In this document: positions 26,683 to 36,130 of the stretch, piece after piece
Layout: the number at the start of each line of letters is the position of its first letter
Numbering within the stretch: position 1 is the stretch's first letter
NCBI RefSeq assembly: GCF_034424155.1
Contig: NZ_CP139992.1
Span: 186,001 to 250,000 of the forward strand
Origin: Hafnia alvei
Lineage (GTDB): Bacteria; Pseudomonadota; Gammaproteobacteria; Enterobacterales; Enterobacteriaceae
DNA: 64,000 nucleotides
Direction of reading: 5' to 3'
Notes under the pieces: model-generated
Seen by the model: the letters and a program-made list of their open reading frames with translations, nothing else
Told to the model about the DNA's origin: nothing
Database searches by the model: none
Translations under genes and position numbers: made by a program

Positions 26683-29025
26683 ATGTCTGAGCATATTCAC
26701 CATTCACATGGAACGAATCCTACACACGAGCATAGTCATAACCATGCGAGTTCTTCATGCGGCTGTGGTCACAGCCATAGCAAAACTCAACATGGTTGCT
26801 GTTCTGATAAGCCCGCATCGCAAGATAACCATGCTAGCTCGGCTTCTGAGGGGGATAGCTGCTGTAGCGGCGGCCATTGTCACGACGATGGCGATGATGA
26901 GGACGAACACCCCTCGGCATCACCTCTTACTCCTCCTCCGATAGGCAGTCAGCGTTTTAGCTGGAAAATCCGCGGTATGGACTGCCCTAGCTGTGCCAAA
27001 AAAATAGAAACCGCGGTAGGTGGCATTCCCGGCGTGGAACGCGCCGCCGTGCTGTTTGCCACTGAAAAACTGGTTGTTGATGCAGGGCATGACGTTAGCC
27101 AAAAAGTACAGACTGCGGTGGAAAAAGCCGGTTTTGTGTTACTCGGTGCGGGTGGTACGAAAGCTCAGCCTGAAAACGGTTTTTGGAAAGAATACGGTCT
27201 GTTGATCTCGTTAGTAGTCATGATGATCGTCAGCTATGGCATAGAACAGCTTAGTCCAGCATTAGGCCGTATCGCATTTATTGCCACTACGTTAGTCGGT
27301 TTGGCTCCGGTGGTTCGACAAGCGTGGAACCTGACGCGCAGCGGTACGCCGTTCGCAATCGAAACCTTAATGAGTATTGCCGCAATTGGCGCACTCTTTA
27401 TTGGTGCGACCGAAGAAGCCGCGATGGTGCTGTTGCTGTTCATGATCGGCGAACTCTTAGAGTCTTACGCCGCGAGCCGCGCACGTAAAGGCGTGACGGC
27501 GCTTATGGCGCTGGTGCCGGAAGATGCCGTCGTGGTCGAAAACGGGCAACGTAGAACGGTTGCTGTGTCATCGTTGATGCCGGGACAAATTATCGAAGTT
27601 GCGCCGGGCGCACGTATGCCTGCGGATGCTGAATTGTTGGCAGATGGCATTAGCTTTGATGAAAGTGCGCTGACCGGTGAGTCGGTGCCGGTTGAACGCC
27701 AAAGCGGAGAGAAAGTTGCTGCGGGTTCGCTGGTGGTGGATCGGGTATGTCAGCTTCGCGTGGTATCGGAACCGGGCAACAATGCGATTGACCGTATCCT
27801 TCAACTGATTGAAGAGGCCGATGAACGTCGAGCACCTATTGAGCGTTTCCTCGATCGCTTCAGCCGTTATTATACGCCAGCAATTATGTTGTTCTCGCTG
27901 TTGGTGATTTTGGTGCCGCCGCTGTTATTTGCTCAGCCTTGGGATACTTGGGTTTATCGCGGCCTAACCATGCTGCTCATTGGCTGCCCATGCGCGTTGG
28001 TTATTTCGACTCCAGCAGCCATCACCTCGGGTTTGGCTGCCGCAACTCGCCGTGGTGCATTAATTAAAGGCGGCGCTGCGCTGGAACAGCTGGGAAGAGT
28101 GACCACCATCGCTTTCGACAAAACCGGTACGCTGACTCAGGGGACACCACAGGTAACAGACGTGGTTGCGCTGTCGGATACCCAGACCGATCAGATTTTA
28201 ACCTTAGCCGCCGCGGTTGAAGTAGGCTCTCATCATCCTTTGGCGCAGGCGATTATTCGTAATGTTGCTGATAAAAAATTAGTCATGCTCACCGCCGACG
28301 ATCGTCAGGCGAAGGCCGGTGTTGGGGTTGAAGGCGTGGTTAACGGCGCACTAGTTCAGGTGATGGCACCGACTAAGCTGCCGCAGGATGCCTTGAGCGA
28401 AGACGCACTTGCGCAGATCCACGCGTTAGAGAGCGCGGGGAAGACGGTGGTTGTGGTGATTCAGGCACAGCAACCAATTGGTGTTATTGCATTAAGTGAC
28501 ACCTTACGTGCAGACGCCGTAGAAGCCTTAGCACAGCTGAAAAAAATGGGGATCAGCGGTGTGATGCTAACCGGCGATAACCCGCGTGCAGCGGCTGCGA
28601 TCGCCAGTAAGTTGGGCATTGAATTCCGCGCAGGCCTGCTGCCAGCCGATAAAGTCGATTCTTTGACGGCGCTCAGCCAAAAAGCGGATACGGCGATGGT
28701 CGGGGACGGTATTAACGATGCGCCTGCTATGAAGGCGGCGAGTATTGGGATTGCGATGGGCAGCGGATCTGATGTGGCGCTTGAAACCGCTGATGCTGCA
28801 TTAACGCATAACCGTCTCACCGGATTGCCGGAAATCATTGCGCTGTCGCGCGCGACACATGCCAATATTCGACAAAATATCACCATTGCGCTGGGGCTAA
28901 AGGCCGTCTTTATGGTGACAAGCTTATTAGGATTGACGGGGTTATGGTTGGCCGTTTTGGCGGATTCTGGTGCAACAGCCTTGGTTACCGCTAACGCTTT
29001 AAGATTATTAAGAAAGTCGAAGTAA
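26683..29025 (+). CDS. zntA: Zn(II)/Cd(II)/Pb(II)-exporting P-type ATPase ZntA
   Basis: 780 aa P1B-type ATPase that pumps Zn2+, Cd2+ and Pb2+ out of the cytoplasm. Domain order: metal-binding N-terminal tail; HMA domain with GMDCPSC (99-104); transmembrane helices; actuator with TGES; TM6 CPC (GCPCALVIS); phosphorylation loop DKTGTLT; and GDGIND. Unusually, the first 76 residues carry 15 His and 7 Cys (motifs HIHHSH, HEHSHNH, CGCGHSH, CCSGGHCH), much richer than the E. coli tail and making the protein about 48 residues longer. Driven by the ZntR-type promoter upstream. Confidence 0.96.
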   Translation: MSEHIHHSHGTNPTHEHSHNHASSSCGCGHSHSKTQHGCCSDKPASQDNHASSASEGDSCCSGGHCHDDGDDEDEHPSASPLTPPPIGSQRFSWKIRGMDCPSCAKKIETAVGGIPGVERAAVLFATEKLVVDAGHDVSQKVQTAVEKAGFVLLGAGGTKAQPENGFWKEYGLLISLVVMMIVSYGIEQLSPALGRIAFIATTLVGLAPVVRQAWNLTRSGTPFAIETLMSIAAIGALFIGATEEAAMVLLLFMIGELLESYAASRARKGVTALMALVPEDAVVVENGQRRTVAVSSLMPGQIIEVAPGARMPADAELLADGISFDESALTGESVPVERQSGEKVAAGSLVVDRVCQLRVVSEPGNNAIDRILQLIEEADERRAPIERFLDRFSRYYTPAIMLFSLLVILVPPLLFAQPWDTWVYRGLTMLLIGCPCALVISTPAAITSGLAAATRRGALIKGGAALEQLGRVTTIAFDKTGTLTQGTPQVTDVVALSDTQTDQILTLAAAVEVGSHHPLAQAIIRNVADKKLVMLTADDRQAKAGVGVEGVVNGALVQVMAPTKLPQDALSEDALAQIHALESAGKTVVVVIQAQQPIGVIALSDTLRADAVEALAQLKKMGISGVMLTGDNPRAAAAIASKLGIEFRAGLLPADKVDSLTALSQKADTAMVGDGINDAPAMKAASIGIAMGSGSDVALETADAALTHNRLTGLPEIIALSRATHANIRQNITIALGLKAVFMVTSLLGLTGLWLAVLADSGATALVTANALRLLRKSK

Positions 29026-29057
29026 CGTAATAACGCCCTGTTATTACTAGAAAATAG

Positions 29058-29087
29058 ATCGCGGCTAAAGCCTACTTTAGCCGCGAT
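29058..29087. terminator. Terminator hairpin after zntA
   Basis: ATCGCGGCTAAAG (29058-29070) pairs with CTTTAGCCGCGAT (29075-29087) over a 4-nt loop. A weaker GTAATAAC/GTTATTAC hairpin (29027-29047) sits right at the zntA stop. The downstream T-run is modest (ATTTTA). Confidence 0.7.
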
Positions 29088-29208
29088 GCGCATTTTATGA
29101 CTTACGATACACACATAGTTTATTGGTATACTCGCGCTCGTAATTATTTTCTTGGTGAATCTCTATTGAGTTTCCACGCATATTCTCATCCTTAAAATCT
29201 GATAAAAA

Positions 29209-30285
29209 ATGAAAAACTCTGCGCTGTTTGTGCTGCTTCCTGCTGCAATTATTTCCTCCTCAGCCTTTGCTGATACACCAGCTACGCCGGCTTCGACTCA
29301 GACCATGATTGATCAGGCTGCAACGCCGGTTCTTATGGGAAGTGATGCCCACACGACGACATCATCAGCGCCGGTTGCTGCGACGCCTGAAAAAGAATCT
29401 TCTATCCTGCCTATTTGGGGAGATGAAGCGCGCGCACGCGGCTATGATTTACCGCTGCCGTTTGGTGTCAGCGTTAGCCATATGAATATTCGCCAGAACA
29501 TTAATGTGGATAGCATTAATTTCAATGGGCTGGGATGGGATAGTTACCAGCTTCCATCGAGTTTATTCGATATAAAAGTAGATAAGACTCGCCAGAAAAG
29601 TAAAACCGATACGTTGAAATTGGATATGTGGCTGTTGCCATTCATGAACGTGTATGGGATTGTGGGTCATACCAAAGGCAGTTCTTTATCCAAAGTGTCG
29701 GTTAATTCCGATCCTTCGAAATACCCTATGGGCAGCATGGACTGGATTATCGCCCAAGTCGTAAAAGGCATGCATGATAGCGGCCAACTTCAAGATCTCG
29801 ATTTCAAATTGAAATTTAAAGGCACAACCTACGGTGCTGGTACGACTTTTGTCGGAGGTTATGAGGACTGGTTCGCGATGGTTGATATGAACTATACGCA
29901 AACTCGTTTTGATATTTTAGACGGCAGCATTGACGCTTTCACGCTGTCTCCACGCGTTGGCTATCGTTTTACTATCCCTGCGATTGATGCCTTGCACATG
30001 GCACCAAGCAAACTGAATGTCTGGGTCGGAAGCATGTATCAGGACGTTCAGCAGGAGTTCAAAGGCAGCCTATCTGATCTCAATATGCCGGGCGATTTGG
30101 CTGGTCTGATGAACATCGCCGATCCTGACGGTAAAGGCCGCTTTGATGTCAAACAGCATCTGCAATCGCCTTGGAACGTATTGGTTGGCGCACAGTATGA
30201 AATTACCCGCAACTTCAATGTATTAACTGAAATTGGTTTTGCCGAACGTAATAGCTTCTTTGTCTCCGGTGAGTACCGCTTCTAA
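29209..30285 (+). CDS. Predicted outer-membrane beta-barrel protein, first gene of a three-gene envelope operon
   Basis: 358 aa, not recognised by name. A signal peptide (MKNSALFVLLPAAIISSSAFA) is followed by a Thr/Ala/Pro-rich linker to about residue 65, then a folded part rich in alternating aromatic/polar strands (LKLDMWLLPFMNVYGIVGH, WFAMVDMNYTQTRFD, FTLSPRVGYRF) ending in SGEYRF, a typical outer-membrane C-terminal Phe signature. I infer an OM barrel. Its stop overlaps the next ATG by one base (TAATG), so the three genes are translationally coupled. No strong Shine-Dalgarno precedes the ATG. Confidence 0.7.
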   Translation: MKNSALFVLLPAAIISSSAFADTPATPASTQTMIDQAATPVLMGSDAHTTTSSAPVAATPEKESSILPIWGDEARARGYDLPLPFGVSVSHMNIRQNINVDSINFNGLGWDSYQLPSSLFDIKVDKTRQKSKTDTLKLDMWLLPFMNVYGIVGHTKGSSLSKVSVNSDPSKYPMGSMDWIIAQVVKGMHDSGQLQDLDFKLKFKGTTYGAGTTFVGGYEDWFAMVDMNYTQTRFDILDGSIDAFTLSPRVGYRFTIPAIDALHMAPSKLNVWVGSMYQDVQQEFKGSLSDLNMPGDLAGLMNIADPDGKGRFDVKQHLQSPWNVLVGAQYEITRNFNVLTEIGFAERNSFFVSGEYRF

Positions 30286-31427
30286 TGCGGGGTATTGGCG
30301 GGCTTTGGCTCGTGGTTTGCCTTAGCATTTCCTCTTTCGCGCAGGCAGGAGATCTCCTGCCATCGCGTCAGCAGGTGGATGGCTGGTTAAAAGGACTCGG
30401 TTCGGATAACCAGTTTAACCCTGATAAAGGTATTGATTGGGGCGTGATGCCGGGCCCTTTTTATACGCCAGAGTTAGGGTTGGGCGTCGGTATGGCCATA
30501 GTTGGCATGTATCGTCCGGACAAAAACGATCACGTTAGCCAGAACTCAACGCTCTCATTGAGCGGATTTGCCAGTTCTACCGGCGCTTTCGGTTTAGGTT
30601 TAGAGAACTACAGCTTTTTTGCTGACGACGCATGGCGCTTTTATCTCAGCGGCGCACTCAACGATATGCCGACCTATTACTGGGGGACGGGATTTAGCGC
30701 TGGCCGCAACGATGATGATAAACAGAAATACACCTCGCAGGAATTCAGCGCTAAGCCCGATCTGCTCTACCGAATTGCACCGAACACCTATTTAGGCCTT
30801 GGTTGGTCATTTTCCTCCGTCCATGCTGCATCAATTCAAGATAAAGATCGCGGAACGCTAGAGCGCGAAAAAGCGGGTACCTCGGTGCTGAGCTCGGGCG
30901 CTAGCGCAACGTTTACCTACGACACCCGTGATTTTGTTTCCAATCCCCAGCATGGTCAGTTGGTGAATTTAACCTATACCTATTATGCTCCTGGGCTTGG
31001 CAGTGATACCCGCTTTGACTCTTTGGACAGCCGCTATGCGCTTTACCACGCATTGGATGAAAAAAATGTGCTGGCATGGGAGGTTGATGGCCGCTTCACG
31101 CAGGGCGATGTTCCATGGAATATGCTGCCGTTGTTGGGCAGCAACAATCGGATGCGTGGTTATTATGAAGGACGTTATCGCGATCGAAACGTGGTGAGCA
31201 CGCAAATCGAATATCGACGCAAGTTAGATTGGCGTCATGGCGTCGTTGGCTGGCTGGGAACGGGCACCATGGGGCCAAATACGCGAGATTTAGGCCAAAG
31301 CGCATGGCTGCCCTCGGTGGGCGTGGGCTATCGTTTTGAATTTAAGCCGCGTATGAACGTTCGTCTCGATCTTGGCGTCGGTAAAGGCAGCACGGGATTC
31401 TATTTTCAGGTAGGGGAAGCATTTTGA
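30285..31427 (+). CDS. BamA/TamA-like (Omp85) outer-membrane barrel lacking POTRA domains
   Basis: 380 aa. Signal peptide (MRGIGGLWLVVCLSISSFAQA), then about 50 residues, then a barrel in the style of surface antigen D15/Omp85 (TFTYDTRDFVSNPQHGQLVNLTY; PLLGSNNRMRGYYEGRYRDRN, an RGY-type loop 6 as in BamA; AWLPSVGVGYRFEFKPRMNVRLDLGVGKG). It ends in Phe. At 380 aa there is no room for the N-terminal POTRA repeats of BamA or TamA, so it is a barrel-only member. The role is unknown. It overlaps its upstream gene by one base and its downstream gene by four. Confidence 0.8.
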   Translation: MRGIGGLWLVVCLSISSFAQAGDLLPSRQQVDGWLKGLGSDNQFNPDKGIDWGVMPGPFYTPELGLGVGMAIVGMYRPDKNDHVSQNSTLSLSGFASSTGAFGLGLENYSFFADDAWRFYLSGALNDMPTYYWGTGFSAGRNDDDKQKYTSQEFSAKPDLLYRIAPNTYLGLGWSFSSVHAASIQDKDRGTLEREKAGTSVLSSGASATFTYDTRDFVSNPQHGQLVNLTYTYYAPGLGSDTRFDSLDSRYALYHALDEKNVLAWEVDGRFTQGDVPWNMLPLLGSNNRMRGYYEGRYRDRNVVSTQIEYRRKLDWRHGVVGWLGTGTMGPNTRDLGQSAWLPSVGVGYRFEFKPRMNVRLDLGVGKGSTGFYFQVGEAF

Positions 31428-32563
31428 ACATTGTGCTCAAATATGGACTATCGAGTCTGATCTTGCTGACATCTGCCTGTTCAGCGAACGTAAAATTGCC
31501 GATTACGCCTGATCTATCAACTGCGCCTCAGCAGAGCGCTACGCGTGTGTGGCCAACGGTTGAACGACTTTCTGCCCCCGATGGATTACGCCCGTGCTGT
31601 GCTTTTGGCTATAACTTAAAAGCACAGGCGCTGGGGATCCCGGTTCCCTTTTATCAGCTTAATAACGTGGTAGAGGCTGATTCATTGGGGGAACATCACT
31701 ATAACGACAGTCTGTTTGGTGCGGTTGCCAATCTCATGGGGATCAGCAGCGAACAAGATGGTTTGCTGTATACCACGCGGGGTGGATTCATCGATATTGC
31801 GCATGTGCGTGATACGGCGGATATGACGCTCTATCTGTTCAGCCATATTTGGCCGCAGTTGGGTCAGGCGCAAACTATTGAACTTAGCCAAGAACTCGCG
31901 AAACGCCAAATCACGCTGTTTGCATTCACGCCTCCGCAGGATGAAGCCGAGCGCTTTACGTTGGCCGCTTATCTCTCGAGTTATTTAGCATTCCAAGTAG
32001 CCGCGTGGCATGAAATTGCTCAGTGGTATGGTTTTGAGTCGGTTCCCGGATTTTCAGAAGGAATTTCTGCTTTTTCACCGGAAGATCTCTATTCGAACTT
32101 AGTCGGTGCTCGTTTAGCAACGTCGCTGATTTTGCAAGGACACACGACTTCGGTAGCGCAGTTTAATGTGGCTATGCAGACAGTTTTGCCGGATGCGTTG
32201 CATCGCCTAGGTGCGGTAGACGCCAGCGATACGCGTTTCCAATTCGATATGCTGGATGGTAATTGGTGGAATAGCCATCGCGCCGTGCCGGAGAAGTTTC
32301 TGGTGTTGAAGCGTAATTACCTAACGGAAGACGACCGCGTTCCTACGCCGGTACCGGGTGAGCAGGCGAAGCCGCTGCGCCTACAGCTTCCTCATGAATG
32401 GGCTGGTTTGCAGATGCAAGCGTTGGGAGAGCTTCAGCTCTGGCCCGGTCGTTCCATGAAGCAACTGCCTGCGCCTGCCAAATACTATACTTTCCGTGAT
32501 TTTCCCGCCTTGGCGCTTCATGCCAGAGTGGAGGATGCCGTGGATTTGAGCGCGCAAAAATAG
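31424..32563 (+). CDS. DUF4056-like lipoprotein with an HExxQWYG motif
   Basis: 379 aa, third gene of the operon, starting at TTG 31424 (TTGA overlap with the previous stop). The lipobox LTSAC puts the lipidated Cys at residue 19, with Ser at +2, so outer-membrane sorting is expected. The rest is globular and resembles the uncharacterised DUF4056 family. Conserved-looking clusters are GGFIDIAHVRD (120-130) and AAWHEIAQWYG (193-203), which could supply His, Glu and Asp ligands as in metal enzymes, but no known peptidase family is matched. Function unknown; the operon suggests it works with the two barrels. Confidence 0.7.
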   Translation: MNIVLKYGLSSLILLTSACSANVKLPITPDLSTAPQQSATRVWPTVERLSAPDGLRPCCAFGYNLKAQALGIPVPFYQLNNVVEADSLGEHHYNDSLFGAVANLMGISSEQDGLLYTTRGGFIDIAHVRDTADMTLYLFSHIWPQLGQAQTIELSQELAKRQITLFAFTPPQDEAERFTLAAYLSSYLAFQVAAWHEIAQWYGFESVPGFSEGISAFSPEDLYSNLVGARLATSLILQGHTTSVAQFNVAMQTVLPDALHRLGAVDASDTRFQFDMLDGNWWNSHRAVPEKFLVLKRNYLTEDDRVPTPVPGEQAKPLRLQLPHEWAGLQMQALGELQLWPGRSMKQLPAPAKYYTFRDFPALALHARVEDAVDLSAQK

Positions 32564-32578
32564 TAGTGAGATGTAGCG

Positions 32579-32607
32579 AAAGGGACGTAAGTGTGCGTCC
32601 CTTTTTT
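32579..32607 (+). terminator. Rho-independent terminator of the three-gene envelope operon
   Basis: AAAGGGACG (32579-32587) pairs with CGTCCCTTT (32596-32604), followed by T6. It closes the operon 16 bp after the lipoprotein stop and before the convergent oxidoreductase. Confidence 0.92.
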
Positions 32608-32623
32608 GGCAATGTTTAGCCGA

Positions 32624-33220
32624 TTAATTTGCTGTTTCGTCAATCACTTCGCGAGCGATAGCGAACAGCGATTGGTAATGACTTTCGCGATCGGCAATGT
32701 CTTCTTCAACGCCTATGGTGTTGTAGAGGAAGGTAATTTTAGTGTCCTCAACGCCTAAGTAGCTGCCACAGCTGGTGAGGAAATCGGTGATGTTTTTTTC
32801 CCAACCGTATTTCACAAAACCTGATTGTGAGCCGCCAACCAACGCCACCCAACGAATTTTTTTCGCCGGAAACCCTTTCCCACCGTAGGCGAGCCCATGG
32901 TTCCAAACGCGATCCATATACCCTTTAATCATGGCTGGATAGCTGTACCACCACAGTGGGAAGACGACTACCAGCGTGTCGTGGCCTTCCAGTTCGCTAT
33001 ACAGCTGATGCACGTCGGGTGAGTATTGCTTGTTTGGATTCTCCCAGTCAGGCTCATCCTCAACGTCTAGCACGGGATTAAACCCTCGGCGGTAAAGGTC
33101 GAGTGTAGTCACGTCGATAGCATGGCGTGCGGCTTGGCTCTGCATGGCCTCAACAATATGTGCGGTCAATGAATCAGCGCGTGGATGCGCCCATACAATA
33201 TACATTTTCTCTGATTTCAT
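32624..33220 (-). CDS. NAD(P)H oxidoreductase, flavodoxin-2 family (MdaB/NQO-like)
   Basis: 198 aa flavoprotein of the NQO1/MdaB/YrkL type. The FMN/FAD-binding start is YIVWAHPRADSLTAHI, and the core motif is VFPLWWYSYPAMIKGYMDRVWNHGLAYG. Such enzymes make two-electron reductions of quinones or electrophiles in the cytosol. It is divergent from a LysR regulator across 101 bp, the classic arrangement for LysR control of an inducible oxidoreductase. The substrate is not apparent. Confidence 0.85.
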   Translation of the reverse strand: MKSEKMYIVWAHPRADSLTAHIVEAMQSQAARHAIDVTTLDLYRRGFNPVLDVEDEPDWENPNKQYSPDVHQLYSELEGHDTLVVVFPLWWYSYPAMIKGYMDRVWNHGLAYGGKGFPAKKIRWVALVGGSQSGFVKYGWEKNITDFLTSCGSYLGVEDTKITFLYNTIGVEEDIADRESHYQSLFAIAREVIDETAN

Positions 33221-33321
33221 GGAGTTATCTCAATCTCTTAAGGTGTGGCTGACACTTTACGAGGGAAAGATAATTCTGTAAAAGTGAGTATTTGGGATAG
33301 GTTGATGAAGGATTTTCACTA

Positions 33322-34206
33322 ATGCGGCTGAACTTTTCCGATTTTGCGCCGTTCATCGTTGTTGCGCGGCATAAAAGCTTTCGTGCGGCGGGAGATGAGC
33401 TTGGCTTATCACCTTCGGCGATAAGTCATGCGATTAAGCAGCTTGAGCAGCGGCTTAAAATCCGGCTATTCAACCGTACCACACGCAGCGTTGCGCTGAC
33501 CGAAGCCGGTAAGAGTTTGTACGATCGAATGCGTCCCGCGTTTGATGAAATCAATACCATGATCGATGAAGTGAACTGCTTTCGTGATTTGCCGATGGGA
33601 ACATTAAAAATTAATGCGGCGCGTGTGGCAGCCAAGCTGTTTTTGATTCCGCTGGTGGTGGGTTTTTCACGTCAGTATCCTGATATCAAAGTAGAAATCA
33701 CCACCGATGATAAACTGGCTGATATCGTGGGTGAGGCTTTTGACGCAGGGGTTCGCCCAAGTGCGATTGTGGAAAAAGATATGATCGCCATTCCTATCGG
33801 CCCACCGGTTAAGTTTGCCGTGGTCGCCACGCCGGATTATTTCATCCAGCATGGAAAGCCTACTCATCCGCGTGAGCTGGTGGATCATCAGAGCGTTATC
33901 TTCCGTTTCCCCAGCGGGCGGCCTTATCACTGGGAATTTTATGGGCCTGAAGGAAAGCTAGAGGTCGCCCCTAACGGCAATATTATTTTAGATGACGTAG
34001 ATGCGATGTTGGATGCCACTTTGCTCGGGGCGGGTATTGGCTTTTTGTATTATGACCAAGTGAAGTCTCATCTTGAAAGTGGCCGGTTGGTTTCCGTGCT
34101 CGACGAGTGGTTACCGGAGCGGCCAGGATTCCAGCTGTACTATCCGAGTCGGCAGTATATGACCTGCGGTTTGCGTGCCTTTGTCGACTATATTAAATCC
34201 GCTTGA
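33322..34206 (+). CDS. LysR-family transcriptional regulator
   Basis: 294 aa. The N-terminal HTH reads FRAAGDELGLSPSAISHAIKQLEQRLKIRLFNRTTRSVALTEAG, and the rest is a periplasmic-binding-like effector domain (GTLKINAARVAAKLFLIPLVVGFSRQYP; FDAGVRP; YYDQVKSHLESGRLVSVLDEW). It is divergent from the NAD(P)H oxidoreductase gene and likely regulates it. There is no specific E. coli orthologue that I can name. Confidence 0.9.
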   Translation: MRLNFSDFAPFIVVARHKSFRAAGDELGLSPSAISHAIKQLEQRLKIRLFNRTTRSVALTEAGKSLYDRMRPAFDEINTMIDEVNCFRDLPMGTLKINAARVAAKLFLIPLVVGFSRQYPDIKVEITTDDKLADIVGEAFDAGVRPSAIVEKDMIAIPIGPPVKFAVVATPDYFIQHGKPTHPRELVDHQSVIFRFPSGRPYHWEFYGPEGKLEVAPNGNIILDDVDAMLDATLLGAGIGFLYYDQVKSHLESGRLVSVLDEWLPERPGFQLYYPSRQYMTCGLRAFVDYIKSA

Positions 34207-34309
34207 ACGGATGGCTGAAAATCATTCAGATGTAAACCTACTTCGCCCAACATTCATACGCATCCTTGAGTAGAATTACTGCCTAAATCTGCAATGGGCA
34301 TAAGACTTC

Positions 34310-35179
34310 GTGATTTTATTACTTCTCACCACCGTGTTGTGGGCATTTTCATTCAGCTTGATTGGCGTTTATCTGGCCGGTCAGGTTGATGGTTGGTTTG
34401 CGGTATTAGTGCGAGTCGCGCTTGCTGCGCTGGTCTTTTTACCCTTCTTGCGCTGGCGCGGGGTACAAGCCAAACAGGCGTTGCTGTATATGGCGCTCGG
34501 TGCCTGCCAGCTCGGGGTGATGTATCTGTTTTACTACCAGTCCTTCTTGTACCTTTCGGTGCCAGAAGTTCTGCTGTTCACCATCATGACGCCGATTTAC
34601 GTCACGCTGATCTACGATCTGATGCAGGGAAATCGGCTGCGCTGGGGGTATTTATTTAGCGCGCTGCTGGCGGTTTTAGGCGCACTGATTATTCGCTATA
34701 ACCCGTTAAGCCCCCAGTTTTTACTCGGTTTTGCTCTCATTCAGGGCGCTAATATCTGTTTTGCAATTGGGCAGGTGGGGTATAAGCGCGTGATGGAAAT
34801 CAGCCCGATGCCGCAGCGCAACGCGTTTTCATGGTTCTATTTAGGCGCACTTTGTATCGCTTTACCGGCGTGGCTGCTGTTTGGTCATCATCAGATGATG
34901 CCCTCCACGGGATTACAATGGGGGATTTTGATCTGGCTGGGCGTGGGGGCTTCCGGTATGGGCTACTTCATGTGGAACTATGGGGCAACGCAGGTGGATG
35001 CCGGTACGTTAGCCATCATGAATAACGTGCTGATCCCTGCGGGGCTGCTGGTTAATCTGGCGATCTGGCAGCAGCACCCGGACTGGATTAGACTGATTGC
35101 CGGTGGCGCGGTGATTGCGCTTTCTCTATGGGTGCATCGTCGATGGATTGTTCGTCGTGAGATAAAGCATCACGGGTAA
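34310..35179 (+). CDS. yigM: EamA-family transporter YigM (biotin transporter BioP-like)
   Basis: 289 aa, about ten transmembrane helices in two EamA repeats. It tracks E. coli YigM ([74 protein letters not shown]), reported to be the biotin importer. Start is GTG 34310, matching the family N-terminus; Shine-Dalgarno is poor. Its 3' end overlaps the 3' end of convergent metR by 92 bp. yigM-metR-metE is the E. coli order. Confidence 0.9.
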   Translation: MILLLLTTVLWAFSFSLIGVYLAGQVDGWFAVLVRVALAALVFLPFLRWRGVQAKQALLYMALGACQLGVMYLFYYQSFLYLSVPEVLLFTIMTPIYVTLIYDLMQGNRLRWGYLFSALLAVLGALIIRYNPLSPQFLLGFALIQGANICFAIGQVGYKRVMEISPMPQRNAFSWFYLGALCIALPAWLLFGHHQMMPSTGLQWGILIWLGVGASGMGYFMWNYGATQVDAGTLAIMNNVLIPAGLLVNLAIWQQHPDWIRLIAGGAVIALSLWVHRRWIVRREIKHHG

Positions 35180-36095
35180 TCTTGCCGTGATAAACCTGCG
35201 CATCACGCACGAATGGCAGATGCTCACAGGCATGACGGCGGGCGGACTGAATAAATGCTTCGGTAACGGGCTGATTTTGTTCACCGTCACGAACCGCAGA
35301 ATACAGACGACTCCACAAACCGTCACCGAGAGGCTTGGTGACGACTAAGCCTTGGCGTTCCACATTCTCTACCACCCAATGCGGCAGCGCAGCGATGCCC
35401 ATTCGTGCCGCAACCATTTGAATCAGCAACAGCGTGTTATCCACACTTTTTAGTGCGGGCGTGACGCCAGCTGGCTGTAGGAAGTGGCGCCATACGTCTA
35501 GGCGTTGGCGTTGCACTGGATAAATCAGCAGCGTTTCATCAGCTAAATCCTGCGGCGTTATTTCAGCTTTGCTTGCCAAAGGATGTTCGGGCGAAAGCAC
35601 CAACCGAACCTCATAGTCAAACATCGGCGTGTAATGCAAATGACTGCGCGGCAAGATGTCTGACGTCATGACCAGATCCAGTTCACCCTGTTGCAGCGCT
35701 GGCTGGGGATCGAAGGTGACGCCGGAGTGAAAATCGACGGAAACATCCGGCCAATGCTCACGGAATTTATCTAGCGCTGGGGTAAGCCATTGGATACAGC
35801 TATGACATTCAATGGCGATGCGCAGCGCACTTTGGTGTGGCTCGTTACAGGCTTTTAACGCCTGTTGGATCTGCGGTAAAACCTGCTCCGCCAACCTCAA
35901 CATAATCTCACCCTGCACGGTAAAACGCAGCGGCTGACTTTTACGCACAAATAAGCGATAGCCCAAGCGTTCCTCTAAATCACTGAACTGATGTGAAAGG
36001 GCGGACTGCGTTTGATGCAGCTGCGCTGCCGCAGCGGCTAGAGAGCCCGTATTTCTCAGAGCCTGTAGCGTCCTTAAGTGTTTCAGTTCGATCAT
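35088..36095 (-). CDS. metR: Methionine-pathway LysR regulator MetR
   Basis: 335 aa LysR-family activator of metE and metH that senses homocysteine. The HTH ([48 protein letters not shown]) and effector domain ([64 protein letters not shown]) match E. coli MetR. It is about 18 residues longer at the C-terminus, where the coding strand overlaps the end of yigM. It is divergent from metE. Confidence 0.95.
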   Translation of the reverse strand: MIELKHLRTLQALRNTGSLAAAAAQLHQTQSALSHQFSDLEERLGYRLFVRKSQPLRFTVQGEIMLRLAEQVLPQIQQALKACNEPHQSALRIAIECHSCIQWLTPALDKFREHWPDVSVDFHSGVTFDPQPALQQGELDLVMTSDILPRSHLHYTPMFDYEVRLVLSPEHPLASKAEITPQDLADETLLIYPVQRQRLDVWRHFLQPAGVTPALKSVDNTLLLIQMVAARMGIAALPHWVVENVERQGLVVTKPLGDGLWSRLYSAVRDGEQNQPVTEAFIQSARRHACEHLPFVRDAQVYHGKITRDALSHDEQSIDDAPIEKAQSPRHRQSV

Positions 36096-36130
36096 GAGAG
36101 TCTTTCACCTTGAGTGTGAATAATTTGCGC

